Both the position numbers and the translations under genes were made by a program. Below, piece after piece: positions 7,464 to 18,200 of a stretch of DNA of 64,000 nucleotides. The first letter of the stretch is position 1; every line of letters starts with the position of its first letter. Source of the stretch: Colwellia demingiae (GTDB taxonomy: Bacteria > Pseudomonadota > Gammaproteobacteria > Enterobacterales > Alteromonadaceae); contig NZ_VOLT01000004.1 of assembly GCF_007954275.1 (NCBI RefSeq), positions 1 to 64,000 of the forward strand, given 5' to 3'. The notes under the pieces were generated by a model that ran no database searches, was not told the origin of the DNA, and saw nothing but the letters and a program-made list of their open reading frames with translations.

Positions 7464-9809
7464 TTAAAAACCTGTAAACAATGAATCGTTACGCTGCATC
7501 GTTCGTTCATGCTGTGTAACAATATGCTCTAAGTTTTTCGCTTGTTCTGTTGCTTGCATACGTTCAAGGAGCATGTAATCTTCTCCATTATTCGCCACTT
7601 CGCGTAAGTGCATTAAATCTTCTTTCATTATGTCTAAATGACTCTTTTTAACATCTTGGTAAGCACAACCTTTACATTGTATAGGGTCACATGGTGCTTT
7701 ATGAGATTTAGCTTTGTTAGGCTGACGATGGCAGCTACTATGTGGTTTCGGTTGGTTTTTATGCCCGCGTTCACTTATGACTTTTGCCATTTCTAATGAT
7801 TGATTATTAGGGGTAAGATCACTAAATGTAGTTTGATGTTTATCTTGCATATGCTTATTAAATCTTACACTTATATGTAAAATTTTGAATACTCGTTTTA
7901 AAAATGCGGGATACCGACCTGCCATGCTTTTAGTTCCCATCATTAAGTCTAAAATATCTGAAGCGGTTTTCTCTGTATCGACCTCTTGTATAATTTTATC
8001 TAATGCCTTATTTTCAGCCTTAGCTAATATTGCTGAAGACGTTTCTTCGGGTTGATTTAATTTAACTTTGTTCTGTAAAGTCTCATGTGTATTTCGTGCA
8101 ACGGGATCTGTAACGTAAACCTCAGTTACTTCGGGATCTATATGACCTAATTGATGGCATAAAGCGAGTAAGTCACGATGTTCGTATTGATAATGATAAA
8201 TAATGGCGTAGATTCGTCGGAAAATATGGGTGCCTTTTGCTAAACCGACATCATCACCGAGGGCTCGTTCTAGAAATTTATTTCCCGTGTAGCTACTGTC
8301 TTTACCTTTATTAAATTGGAATATCAAGGCACTCATATTATTTTGAGCATCGATATTGAATCGAGGAATATTAAATAAACCGTTATGTCCGTGACTATCC
8401 CAAGATTTTTTTAGCTCAAAAAGTACTCTCAAAGCTTGAGTACTGCTTTTATTTATCGTGTGCCAATTTCTTCCTCCTTGTTTTTCGTTATAGAAATATG
8501 CCTGGTACCAACCAGCTTCTTTGTCTTTACAACAGAAATGTTCCTCTTTTGCTATACCTATAATGGGATCGCTGATTTCAGCCTGTCGGCGAGCATTGTA
8601 TATTTGTAAAATTATGAAACAAGCAGACATTAGGGCCGTAATGCATTCTGTCAGTGTCCATTTTTCTGAGTCTTGTTCTTTAAGATCAGGCCCATCTCGA
8701 GATATTTTAAAGCCCATTATTTTTTCAAGCTCATTTAACTGTTTGGATGAGGCCATTTTCTTCGGATAAAGAGTATCTATAATATATCGATTTCTTTGGT
8801 ATTGTTTTTTACCATGCCCTTTTTCATTGCGAAGGTTTGTTATTTCCTTTACCACTTTAATAATTAAGGGTGAGGCTTTATTTAACCAGAGACTTGCTTC
8901 ACCTAATAATTTTATGACTTGTTCTGTACCAAGATTTTTGGTTCGCCCTATTGCTTTACCTAGTTTATTACTAAGATAATATGGATCTTTAAAGGGCAAG
9001 AATGAAATGGAGTCTCCGTCATCCAATCGAGCAAGCGAATTCCATTGACAAAAAAGTGTATTGAGTGTTTTAGACGATGGTTGTGATAACCCCATAGTGC
9101 CTTTATCTTCGAAAGTATGAATTACATTTATCCCTGAACTTCTTAGTTCATGGCCTACTAATTTATAAAATGTCTTTGGGACCATGCTTTGAAGACTGGT
9201 AGTGCCAATTAATTTTTTGATTAATGATAGGTTTAGGGATCTATATCCATATTTTTTAGTGGGCTCTGTAAGGATAATTTTAATTAGTTCAATATCGGTT
9301 TTTATATTTTTCCACAGGGTATCGAACCTCTGAGGAAGTTGTAATAAATTAGGTACCCCACCTTTTTTCATATCGTTACAGAGACTTTTTATGTCTGACT
9401 TAGAAATAGTTTCTAGTTGGTAATGATCCTTTAGTAATGACCATTCTATAAATTTAATTATATTGGTCATTACAGACGTTGCTCCCCCTTTTGTAAACGA
9501 GGGGGTATGACCTACACCCTGAGCATAAATATCAATGGTGCTAACAATAGTTTTTGCATGATGTGGGTATAATAAAATAGGAACAGGATGTTCAAAGCCC
9601 CCTGAGCCGGGCACCCATATATCAGCTAAGTCTTGTTCAATAGTATATGTATGCCCTTCAACGGTACTGGAAAACTGTAGCACAGTTCCTTTGATAGTTA
9701 GCTTCTCGTCATCAACAGATAGCTCGTTAGCTGTCTCTGCTATTCGGTCAGAGATGTTGTTTTCAAAGAAATTAACCTCTTCTAAGGATAATATTTTAAT
9801 TTGTTTCAT
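7464..9809 (-). CDS. Large tyrosine recombinase of the mobile island (GmtZ/IntB-like candidate)
   Basis: At 781 residues this is much longer than usual integrases. The catalytic domain is visible in the middle: box I arginine in RRQAEISDP near residue 408, box II THIFRRIYA near 528, LCHQLGHIDPEVTEVYV near 550-565 with the presumed tyrosine in EVYV. The C-terminal tail holds a Cys cluster (CDPIQCKGC near 713), possibly a zinc site, and a final helical segment. Its ATG overlaps the stop of the 1147-residue gene by 4 bases. Within GMT or SE elements it would be one of the two conserved integrases; I cannot say which without a profile search. Confidence 0.85.
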   Translation of the reverse strand: MKQIKILSLEEVNFFENNISDRIAETANELSVDDEKLTIKGTVLQFSSTVEGHTYTIEQDLADIWVPGSGGFEHPVPILLYPHHAKTIVSTIDIYAQGVGHTPSFTKGGATSVMTNIIKFIEWSLLKDHYQLETISKSDIKSLCNDMKKGGVPNLLQLPQRFDTLWKNIKTDIELIKIILTEPTKKYGYRSLNLSLIKKLIGTTSLQSMVPKTFYKLVGHELRSSGINVIHTFEDKGTMGLSQPSSKTLNTLFCQWNSLARLDDGDSISFLPFKDPYYLSNKLGKAIGRTKNLGTEQVIKLLGEASLWLNKASPLIIKVVKEITNLRNEKGHGKKQYQRNRYIIDTLYPKKMASSKQLNELEKIMGFKISRDGPDLKEQDSEKWTLTECITALMSACFIILQIYNARRQAEISDPIIGIAKEEHFCCKDKEAGWYQAYFYNEKQGGRNWHTINKSSTQALRVLFELKKSWDSHGHNGLFNIPRFNIDAQNNMSALIFQFNKGKDSSYTGNKFLERALGDDVGLAKGTHIFRRIYAIIYHYQYEHRDLLALCHQLGHIDPEVTEVYVTDPVARNTHETLQNKVKLNQPEETSSAILAKAENKALDKIIQEVDTEKTASDILDLMMGTKSMAGRYPAFLKRVFKILHISVRFNKHMQDKHQTTFSDLTPNNQSLEMAKVISERGHKNQPKPHSSCHRQPNKAKSHKAPCDPIQCKGCAYQDVKKSHLDIMKEDLMHLREVANNGEDYMLLERMQATEQAKNLEHIVTQHERTMQRNDSLFTGF

Positions 9810-12800
9810 TCATCACCAGATAGTTTGGATGTCAAAAGGAGTTCTGCCGAGCGATATATTTCAGGATTAGCTGTTTGCACAAAACGAGTTAACCCGAAAG
9901 TAAATCGCATTGCAGGGGCAATGTACTCATCAAAATATTCACGAGTGTATTTTATTAATAATTTGTCGTACCTTTCTATGAACCAACGTTGGTGCCTTAG
10001 GGTATGGACAAAGTCTTCAACGCTAATTAATACTTGATTGTGTGGGCATCCGTTTTCTGAGTGGCACTTACGGCCACTACACCATTGTTGGGATTTATTC
10101 GGCTTATCTATAGCAGACCAAATATCTAAGCAGGTTGAGCCATCAGGTAAAAGGAACCATTGTGGTAAATCACTTTCATCACTGGGGGACCCTAGTAACT
10201 TTAAATCTATATCGCCCTCGGATATCCCATATTCTTTTAATGCTTCAGCTCCCACATGCCTGAAAGTAACGGTTGCTTCCAATCGATGTTGGAAGTCTGC
10301 ATTATTGGCATCATAGTAAATGCGAGCTAATGGGTGGTCGACGTAACCTACGGTTGTTTTCATTTGTGCGTGATTTCGCTCAATTTGACTTTGATGGATA
10401 CTACCATCGACACCTTTTCTTACATTTATTTGATGTTTAGCTAGTTGTTCAATCCTGAACTTAGGAAGGCTGTAACGGAGTATAAAATCATCAATCATAC
10501 TAGCATTTAAAAATGTAAGTCGTATCGAATCAGGAGTATCCCAGATAGATTCAGGATCAAAACCAAGTTCTTTCATATTATGGTAATGCAGTGAAAGTAA
10601 CTCTACAGCTTCTCTAACTTCCTTGTCCGTGTGAGTAACTTCAACGGGAGTAGTTTTTTTCTCAACTTTATCTTTGTATCCCTGAATAAAAAAACTAGTG
10701 GTAGGTATCGGATAAGGTAGATCACTTCCTCGCAGGGAAGCTATTACATCTTTATTCCAGGTCGTATGGATTATTAGACGAATAAAACAGACCAATAATA
10801 TTTGTCTCGGAAGAATAAATGGAGTCCAAAAAAATGACTTCATACTTGACCCGTTTTTTTTAAACCATACATGGAAGGCAGGATGTATTAAGTTACTTTT
10901 ACCTTGGCAAAAGAGAGTGTCATTAACTGGTGTATTAGCACGTAACTGTAAAAAAGCGGCAAGTATCATTTCTCGTCCGAAGGTATATATAAAATTTTTC
11001 AACTTGGTTGTTGTATTTTTGTTATTGTCCTTTGATGTTTTAGCAACCCAATTTTGAACACCTTCAGGGATACTAAAAGTAAAATCTTCGTTATTATCAC
11101 GATTCACAAGAGGACTTAGTTCATCTCGTAACTGTTGATATAGTTCCATTTCTTTTTGAGCAGCTTTTGTTATGGCAACAATTGGAAGTTGATAATAGTC
11201 ATTGATTTTATTTTTCAGGTTACTGATAGAGTCAAAGTTATTCATGGCTGGAGGGGGGATAGCCTTGCCATTTACTTCACTTATAGGGGTTATTAGTTCA
11301 ATATATTTACGCTCTTTCCTTACTGAAAATTGGGTCTTGAAGCCGCATTCATTTATTTTTAAACCACTTGAAATGGAGTGTGAATTTGTTGATAAAAATC
11401 GACGGAAAGTTTCAGATAATTTACCTTTATTGTTTCTATGGCTCCCCTCTATAATTTCTTCAAGGCGGAGAAATCCCTGCCGAACATTACGTTGATTAAG
11501 TTGCTTTAGGGAGGATGTAAGTAAATAACGTAAGGTAGAGTTAGCTTTGTGTTCTTCAATAGAAATGACAGACTCATTAAATTTTTTATTTATGACTTTT
11601 ACCATTAACTGAATATCATGAATTATTGAACCAAATACAGGTGAATTTAGAGATTCTTTTGCCAGGTTATGTATTGCTACATTCAATATTCCATCATGGG
11701 TTAGAATATTATTAATTGGTAAAATATCCCATTCAAATTCACTTAATACCACCTTACCATTGATTTTATTTGTTATTTTAAAGGTGATGTTTTCTTGTTT
11801 AGGGAGTTCGGAAAAACAGCACTGATAATTAAGCTCTGAAATGGTTCTTCCATCGTCAATTTTTTCATTCTTCAAGGAAAAAAACTCAATCAAAGCATAA
11901 AAATCAGATTCTTTATCTTTACTTTCTTTGAGTTTTATTAATTTCTCTATAGCTTGAAGTGCCTGCACTACTTTAGTTCTGCTACATATTGTAACGGGGA
12001 TACTTAAAAAATTGCCTACATTAATAAATGGTGAGTTTGGGTACTGGTGCTTCAAGATAAAATCAATCAATGTTTCCCACTGTTGAATCTTTATTCCAGA
12101 GTAATTACTCACTCTACTTTTAATAAATAGAAGAGCTTTTGTTAATAGACCGTCCGGTTTATAAATCGTAGGATTAAGGTATGTATTGAAAGAAATATCA
12201 ATAAGCTGATTATCAGCAGTTTCGCCATGAATTTTTATAGGGTTAACACATCTCACTTCACCATCACGATTAAATCTCGTTGTGAATTTATGCTCATTTA
12301 TAGAATTTTTACCCGCAATATTCCCCGCCCATTTATTTAGGAAGGTACGTAGAAAGGCACTTTTGTGCACCTTACTTTCTTTGGTTGATGCAGGGTAAGC
12401 ATCGATCATGGATTCATATTCGATTAAACCATTAATAATTATGGCATCTGTGATATTTTCCTTTTCACTATTGAGTAATGTTTTTAATTTTGGACAGTTA
12501 TATTGTGAAATATCACTTAGTGATTTTCTTATCTCAATTGCTATGTTGCATGACATTGAGGTACTTTCAGAAACGTTTAAACACTCGAAAAGTAAGCTGT
12601 TAGGTAACATAATTCCTGGTAAATAGTTAGAATCAAAGGGCACGAACCTTACTGCTTCGTTATCATCATGAACCATTTGAAGTGTGTATTCTCGTTCAGG
12701 CATATATAAAAAATCACTCTTATTTGATACTCCACCAAATAAGACAAGACAATCAATTGTAATTCCTTTATCAATTTTTCCACCGTATTTATTCAAAAAG

Positions 12801-13249
12801 GCCATAAATCCATTAATCCCTGTATGCGCACCTTCTCTACTGGATAAAATTGATATTATTTCAGCGTAACAACGATATATATCAATTGGCTTTATATCCC
12901 CAGGAGGAGAAATTAATAATGTTCGCGTAAATGGGATGTTTTTATGAAGAGCTAAATAAAGTAGTATCTTTGATACGGATACTCTGGAAACATAGCTTTC
13001 GAGTGATTTACTATCAGAAGATAAGTTGTCCCACTTTGAATTTGAAAAACACGTGTAAAGCAAGCCATCAGGTGTTAATAGTCCAGATATTATCGGGCTG
13101 TTAGTGTCTATAATTACACTGGACTCTCTAGAAGGTACCTTCTTTATCGCGTTATAATAATTATTTATTCCTTCAGCTAGCTCTTCATGTATAGACAACA
13201 CATTAAATAATTCTTTAGTTACTTGTGAGTGGTGTGTTTTTACGTGCAT
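9806..13249 (-). CDS. Very large recombinase-fold protein (GmtY/Tfp-like candidate), probably 5'-truncated by frameshift
   Basis: The 1147-residue protein carries repeated segments of the form 'F-T-T-R-F ... KPDGLL' (near residues 330-385 and 630-660), hinting at an internally duplicated N-terminal domain. The C-terminal third resembles a divergent recombinase fold: IASLRGSDL, a basic strand at YKDKVEKKTTP, then KHQINVRKGVDGSIHQSQIERNH and GYVDHPLARIYYD. A Cys/His cluster (CSGRKCHSENGCPH near 1063) may bind zinc. No ribosome binding site precedes the ATG at 13249. The same frame stays open upstream into the end of the next gene and encodes protein-like sequence, so the real product probably starts earlier. 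Confidence 0.75.
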   Translation of the reverse strand: MHVKTHHSQVTKELFNVLSIHEELAEGINNYYNAIKKVPSRESSVIIDTNSPIISGLLTPDGLLYTCFSNSKWDNLSSDSKSLESYVSRVSVSKILLYLALHKNIPFTRTLLISPPGDIKPIDIYRCYAEIISILSSREGAHTGINGFMAFLNKYGGKIDKGITIDCLVLFGGVSNKSDFLYMPEREYTLQMVHDDNEAVRFVPFDSNYLPGIMLPNSLLFECLNVSESTSMSCNIAIEIRKSLSDISQYNCPKLKTLLNSEKENITDAIIINGLIEYESMIDAYPASTKESKVHKSAFLRTFLNKWAGNIAGKNSINEHKFTTRFNRDGEVRCVNPIKIHGETADNQLIDISFNTYLNPTIYKPDGLLTKALLFIKSRVSNYSGIKIQQWETLIDFILKHQYPNSPFINVGNFLSIPVTICSRTKVVQALQAIEKLIKLKESKDKESDFYALIEFFSLKNEKIDDGRTISELNYQCCFSELPKQENITFKITNKINGKVVLSEFEWDILPINNILTHDGILNVAIHNLAKESLNSPVFGSIIHDIQLMVKVINKKFNESVISIEEHKANSTLRYLLTSSLKQLNQRNVRQGFLRLEEIIEGSHRNNKGKLSETFRRFLSTNSHSISSGLKINECGFKTQFSVRKERKYIELITPISEVNGKAIPPPAMNNFDSISNLKNKINDYYQLPIVAITKAAQKEMELYQQLRDELSPLVNRDNNEDFTFSIPEGVQNWVAKTSKDNNKNTTTKLKNFIYTFGREMILAAFLQLRANTPVNDTLFCQGKSNLIHPAFHVWFKKNGSSMKSFFWTPFILPRQILLVCFIRLIIHTTWNKDVIASLRGSDLPYPIPTTSFFIQGYKDKVEKKTTPVEVTHTDKEVREAVELLSLHYHNMKELGFDPESIWDTPDSIRLTFLNASMIDDFILRYSLPKFRIEQLAKHQINVRKGVDGSIHQSQIERNHAQMKTTVGYVDHPLARIYYDANNADFQHRLEATVTFRHVGAEALKEYGISEGDIDLKLLGSPSDESDLPQWFLLPDGSTCLDIWSAIDKPNKSQQWCSGRKCHSENGCPHNQVLISVEDFVHTLRHQRWFIERYDKLLIKYTREYFDEYIAPAMRFTFGLTRFVQTANPEIYRSAELLLTSKLSGDE

Positions 13250-13362
13250 ATTTATTGTCTTATCAGCTTTTTTAGCCCATTCAACGAAATTTTCTACGGA
13301 AACTTCGCTTTTATCATTAACTAAAAAACTAGATTCATCTGCTAAGTTTTTATCGGTTAAAA

Positions 13363-14466
13363 TTATTTTAATGCAGTACGTAATAGTGTGAAATTTCTAT
13401 ATTTAACAGGTTTAGTTTCAGAATTTGAAGATTGTTTTTCTAAAGATTTTAGTAAAAAAGAGTGCACTGTAGATGGGCCAGCGTTTACGTAATAATATAA
13501 AATAGATTGATCTACCAATACTTTGAACGTTAAATATTTTCCTACTTCATGTAAGTATTTGTTTTCTGGAACCTCTGAATTACTAATAAGATGACTAGGT
13601 AATCTGTATGACTCAAGTGAGTGGCCTGATTTCGTATTTCCTCCTAAGGCTAATAAGGCAAATATTTCATTAACTCTTTTGATAACTGACTTTATTTTAC
13701 TACGTTGTAATATACCTTTAAGTTGAATAAAGGCTCGGAGGATATCTTTAGAGTCCAAAATTTCAGGGCTACTGTTAAATAAATAAAGGATAGATGCGGT
13801 ATTATTTTCACTCGCTATAACTTGTAATGTCATAAGCCAGCTTTGAGCTTTACTCCCTTCAACCCAAGTATGTGATGAATTTTCTTGTGCTTTGTTCAAA
13901 CTAATAGATAGCAAACCGTTTGGCTGTATAACCCCCTGCAAAGTATCAGGGTCAATAATGGTATGTGAACTTTTATTGTTTCTAGGGTTTACTCTGATTA
14001 CATATATATTAGAAGAAGAGCATGGCACCTTTGCCATGTTTAGTGGATATTTCATGCTAAATCGAGTTTGAAATGGACAGCTACCTATAGCAATACCACC
14101 TGACAGGGTGGAATCTGTTTCAGAGATTAAACTTCGAAATATAGAGCTTACACTTACTTTTTTATTTGTAGGATGTAAATAAATAAGACGTTCTACTTCT
14201 TTGAAAGCCGATATTAAGTCTTGCACCAACAGTTCACTTAATGGCTTAAGGAATAGGTTAGAAATAAAAGGAGAGCTTAAGTTTTCAAGAGATATATTTA
14301 GGGCTTTTTTCAACGCGAAAGCAGTCGTTGTTGTAAAGCGCTTTTCCTTAAGCAATTTAATTATAGCTGCAAGTAATGACTCATCATGTATCAAAAGGTT
14401 GGCAAGATCCGTTGATTCAAGCTTAAGCATATATTCGTTTTTAATTATCTTTATACAGGAAATCAT
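13363..14466 (-). CDS. Recombinase-island protein, probably the N-terminal part of the 1147-residue gene product
   Basis: The 367-residue product is the first gene of the leftward train. It has an ATG at 14466 and a good ribosome binding site (GGAG opposite 14474-14477). Its sequence resembles the N-terminal and central parts of the downstream 1147-residue protein: both contain a 'QTRF/TTRF' strand, a 'P-(N/D)-G-LL' motif and an 'I-(S/L)-(S/R)-SR/RSK' helix. It ends at TAA (13365-13363) in the context TTA AAA TAA. A -1 slip on the A run there would continue in frame into the downstream gene. It has no catalytic motif of its own. It may be a separate protein or half of a roughly 1,550-residue one. 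Confidence 0.7.
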   Translation of the reverse strand: MISCIKIIKNEYMLKLESTDLANLLIHDESLLAAIIKLLKEKRFTTTTAFALKKALNISLENLSSPFISNLFLKPLSELLVQDLISAFKEVERLIYLHPTNKKVSVSSIFRSLISETDSTLSGGIAIGSCPFQTRFSMKYPLNMAKVPCSSSNIYVIRVNPRNNKSSHTIIDPDTLQGVIQPNGLLSISLNKAQENSSHTWVEGSKAQSWLMTLQVIASENNTASILYLFNSSPEILDSKDILRAFIQLKGILQRSKIKSVIKRVNEIFALLALGGNTKSGHSLESYRLPSHLISNSEVPENKYLHEVGKYLTFKVLVDQSILYYYVNAGPSTVHSFLLKSLEKQSSNSETKPVKYRNFTLLRTALK

Positions 14467-14582
14467 CTGAATACTCCGTTAATACCTTTTCTTTACATGA
14501 TGTTTTGTTAAGCTATTATTATAAAAGCTATTTTATTTATCACTCGGTCTCTATCAATTGAATTTTAGCACACCCTAAAAGC
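14467..14582. other. Right end of the island: leader of the leftward train and junction with phoH
   Basis: This 116-base AT-rich stretch lies between the first island gene and the resumed phoH frame. On the leftward strand it has TATAAT opposite 14518-14523, a likely -10 for the recombinase train. AAGCTATT occurs twice (14510-14517 and 14526-14533). Just after the sequence CACCCTAAAA, the phoH frame continues at TTGTTAGCC (14583). The island attachment site must lie at about 14,570-14,585. Its exact crossover cannot be fixed because the other end is not in the window. Confidence 0.5.
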
Positions 14583-15116
14583 TTGTTAGCCTTAGCTTCG
14601 GCGTTAGAACAAGTAATAGAACGTGGTCTTTATGACAAAATAATTGTTACGCGCAGTACCCCTGAAATTGCAGAGTCCATTGGCTTTTTACCTGGTACGG
14701 AAGAAGAGAAAATGGCGCCTTGGCTCGCCGCAATCACTGATTCACTCGAAGTGTTACATCAACAAGATGAAAGTATGCATGGCAGCTTGAACTACATTAT
14801 GGATAAAGCCAATATCCAATTTAAGTCAGTGAACTTTATGCGTGGGCGTAGTATTCAAAATGCTCTGGTACTGCTTGATGAGTGTCAAAATTTAACGGCG
14901 GCTCAGCTAAAAACCATTATCACTCGCTGTGGTGAAGGAACTAAACTGGTTTGCTCGGGAAATTTGGCGCAAATTGATAGTAACTATTTGACCGCAGTAA
15001 CTTCTGGGCTAACTTATATTGTCGAGCGTTTTAAAGACTTTCCAGGCTCAGCTACGGTTAACTTAAACGGTGTGGTACGTAGTAGGCTTGCTTCATTTGC
15101 AGAAGAGAATTTATAG
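14583..15116 (+). pseudogene. phoH: PhoH-like ATPase, C-terminal remnant split by the island
   Basis: The 177-codon frame matches the C-terminal half of PIN-PhoH ATPases: LLALASALEQ follows directly on a Walker A GKT in intact members, followed by TRSTPEIAESIGFLPGTEEEK, the Walker B ALVLLDECQNL, and NGVVRSRLASFAEENL at the end. Family members of this type are about 430-480 residues with an N-terminal PIN domain. Here everything before and including the P-loop lysine is replaced by island sequence. The remnant has no proper start or ribosome binding site and would lack ATP binding, so it is a disrupted gene. Confidence 0.85.
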
Positions 15117-15248
15117 TTTGTTAATAGGTTTGGAAAAGTGGCGGGGTTAAATACGTTACTTTTCCTTGTTTAACGCTTGTTTAAATTAGATGACTGCTTT
15201 AACTTATCAAGTTATCTAGTTATATAAACAAAAAGTTAAGGCGTTTTA

Positions 15249-18200
15249 GTGTATTACCAAGCGGGTATAAATACAGTTTTTAGGCGCTATAATATCACTC
15301 TTGTAGTTGCCTTTATTGTCATCATTCTTATTGCCTTCTCAGCCGCCTCAGTACGTTATTTCAATCAAATTTCACAGCATAAAAAACAAAGTTTGATCGA
15401 GCTCCAGCAAGAAGCTCAACAGCTAAATTTTATGTTAGAGCAGAGTGTCCAAGCGGTAGTTGGCATACAAGAGCTTGCCGAATATATTCTGAAGCACCCT
15501 AATGAAATAAACATTCCCATGCCTTCCTTGTCACAACAAGAAAACCTGTTTTATTTAAATAAACCTCTGCATGATGTTATTAAGCAGGGTAAACGCTTGA
15601 GTAGTAATATTACAGGCATAGGACAAGTAAGCAATTTTGGAAAGCTTAAAAAACAAGAAATTGCCATGGCTAATTCACTGACTCCTGCATTTATTGCTGC
15701 GCAAAATATCCTAAAAGAAGCAACATGGTTTTATTATATTTCTTTGGATAATTTTGTGAATATATACCCGTGGGTTGACCGCGAAATATGGCAATTTAGT
15801 GAAAAAGCCCTAGCTAGCCAACATAATAAAGCCATGCAAGTATTAACGGCAAAAAACAATCGTGTTATATGGTCTCCTCCTTATCTAGATGCTGCGGGCG
15901 GCGGTATGAATGCTTCATTAGGTACAGGTGTATTTCATCAGGATAAGTTGTTAGGCTCAGTAGTTATTGATATCAATTTATCACGTTTGCATGCCAGTTT
16001 GCCTGAATTAGAATTAAGCAGTCAGGGGTTTGTTTTATATAATGAAAATAATGATATTTTACTTTCAAAACGGCTGGGGAAAGAGTCGTTAAGCTACCGT
16101 GCTTCTTGGCAAGACCTGTTACCTGAATCACTCCAATATCTCAGTGCTAAGCAATTAACTACAATAGGTGATACCGAGCGCTTAGGTGATTGGTTTATTG
16201 AAAAACAGCAGCTCACGGCTAATGGTTGGACCTTACTCAAGTATCAAAAGTATGAGGATTTTTCAGCGCCTCAGTATAGTGATTTTATTTTTGTTTTTGC
16301 GATGCTATTTATCGGCTTATTAGCCTTTCTTATGCTAGTTAATACCATGACAAAGCGTACCTTTATCAAACCAACTACTGAATTTATAAGTCATATTGAA
16401 TACTGTGCTGAAGGAGATCCAGGTAAGGTTGCCCCTGCAGCAGATTGGTTGCATTGGTTTCAAGTGGTTGAAGATATATTTGCTCAGAACCGTAGTTTAT
16501 TATTACAACTGACCGAGCAGAATGATGTGTTAGATAGTCGTGTCATTGAAAAAACTAAAGCGCTACAGGAAACAAGTGCTAAGCATCAACGTGATTATGC
16601 GCTCTTGCGATCGGTGATGAATGCCATCCCAGAATTGATTGTGTTCAATGACCCCAACGGCTTGTTAATGGGGTGTAATAAGGCTTTTGAACGCTTGGCT
16701 AATCATTCTGTAGAACAAATGTTAGGGATTAACTCGGCCAACTTTATGCCTGTTCTTTTGGCGGAAGAAATTAAAATTTTAAATGCTCTGAATAAGAATG
16801 TTTACCCTCAGCAAGCATTGATTGAAGCCGGGGAGTTTATCTATCAAGGCTTTTGTAATCAGTTTACCGATGAACAAGGTAATATTCTCGGCTCTATCAG
16901 TATTTTTCAAGACGTAACGTTACAGCAGACAACACAATCAGCACTGGTAAAAGCAAGAGATCAAGCCGAGTATGCCAACAGAGTGAAGATTCAGTTTCTT
17001 GCAAATATGAGCCATGAAGTTAGAACACCAATCAATGCCATGCAAGGCATGATGGACTTATTAGCTCATACCTCTCTAGATACTCGTCAGCAACATTATT
17101 TAGTGAATGCGCAAAGTGCCTCATCAACCTTGCTTCATCTTGTTGATGAATTGTTGGATTTATCTAAAATAGAAGCGGGTAAAATGATTGTCAGCCAAGA
17201 TGCTGTTAACTTACCAATCATTATTAATAAGGCGTTAAAACTCAATATCACCAATGTCGATCATCAACGCGTTAAGATAATTGTTGATATGAGTGCAGAC
17301 GTGCCTAGCAATGTAATTAGTGATGAAATGCGTCTAGTTCAAGTGCTAGCTAATTTATTCAATAATGCTATCAAGTTTACTGAACAAGGCCAGATTAAGT
17401 TAACTATTGATGTGCTTTCTATAGATGATACCGTGGCTAAATTACGCTTTCGAATGAGCGATACTGGTATCGGTATTGCTAGTAATAATCAAAGTCATTT
17501 GTTTAACGCCTTTAGTCAAGCAGATGAATCGATGACCCGAAAATACGGTGGGTCAGGCTTAGGCCTATCCATTTGCCAACAAATTATTAAGCTACTAGGC
17601 GGTAAGATAAAACTGACTAGCCAATTAGGGCAAGGCAGTGAGCTTAGCTTTGTATTGCCATTTCAAATAGTTCAACTTGATATGTTGGATCAGCAAGGCT
17701 CAGCAAGAGTGAATAATAAAGCTCAACAAGTTACAGAAGAGTTTATAACTAGTTTACCTGCCGAGCTAAGTCAGCCCTTACTCTCTGACATTACTATTTA
17801 TGCGGTTGGTCAAACACTCTCAGCTAGCTTTACTCAAAGTATTGCTAAAATGAATTGGCTGTTGCATACCGTTAGTAGTGTTGAAGCTTTATGTCAGTTA
17901 GATATTGCAGAAAATAGTATCTTACTTATCGGTGAAGCAGACTTTGTTAAGCAACAAAGTGATCAAGAGTTAATAGTACCTTTAACGGAGTTTAGATTAC
18001 TCTGTTTGTGTCAGCCGGCCTTAACTCAATTGAGCAACAACACTTGTAACTATTTAGATCAACTGTCTGTTCCTTATCTATTAGTTGATATGCCTTTGTT
18101 TCGTTATGCGCTTGACCAAATATCACAAGCATTATTTTATAAAGTCGAGCATTTAGCACAACAGGGGGGAAATTTAAGAGGAACCGCTGATAATCCTCAG

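Larger units (their letters stand above)
1..14580. mobile_element. Integrated genomic island with several recombinases (GMT/SE-like), inserted in phoH
   Basis: A leftward block of recombinase, helicase and unknown genes ends abruptly near 14,580, where a phoH-like reading frame resumes just after its Walker A lysine codon. This places the right end of the element there. The left end is outside the window, as is the 5' half of phoH. Adjacent genes for a very large recombinase-like protein, a 781-residue tyrosine recombinase and a small HTH/coiled-coil protein match what I recall of Gamma-Mobile-Trio islands (GmtY, GmtZ, GmtX) and of SE elements (intA, tfp, intB, srap). Which name fits which protein was not tested. 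The IS110 element may lie inside the island or next to it. Confidence 0.7.
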
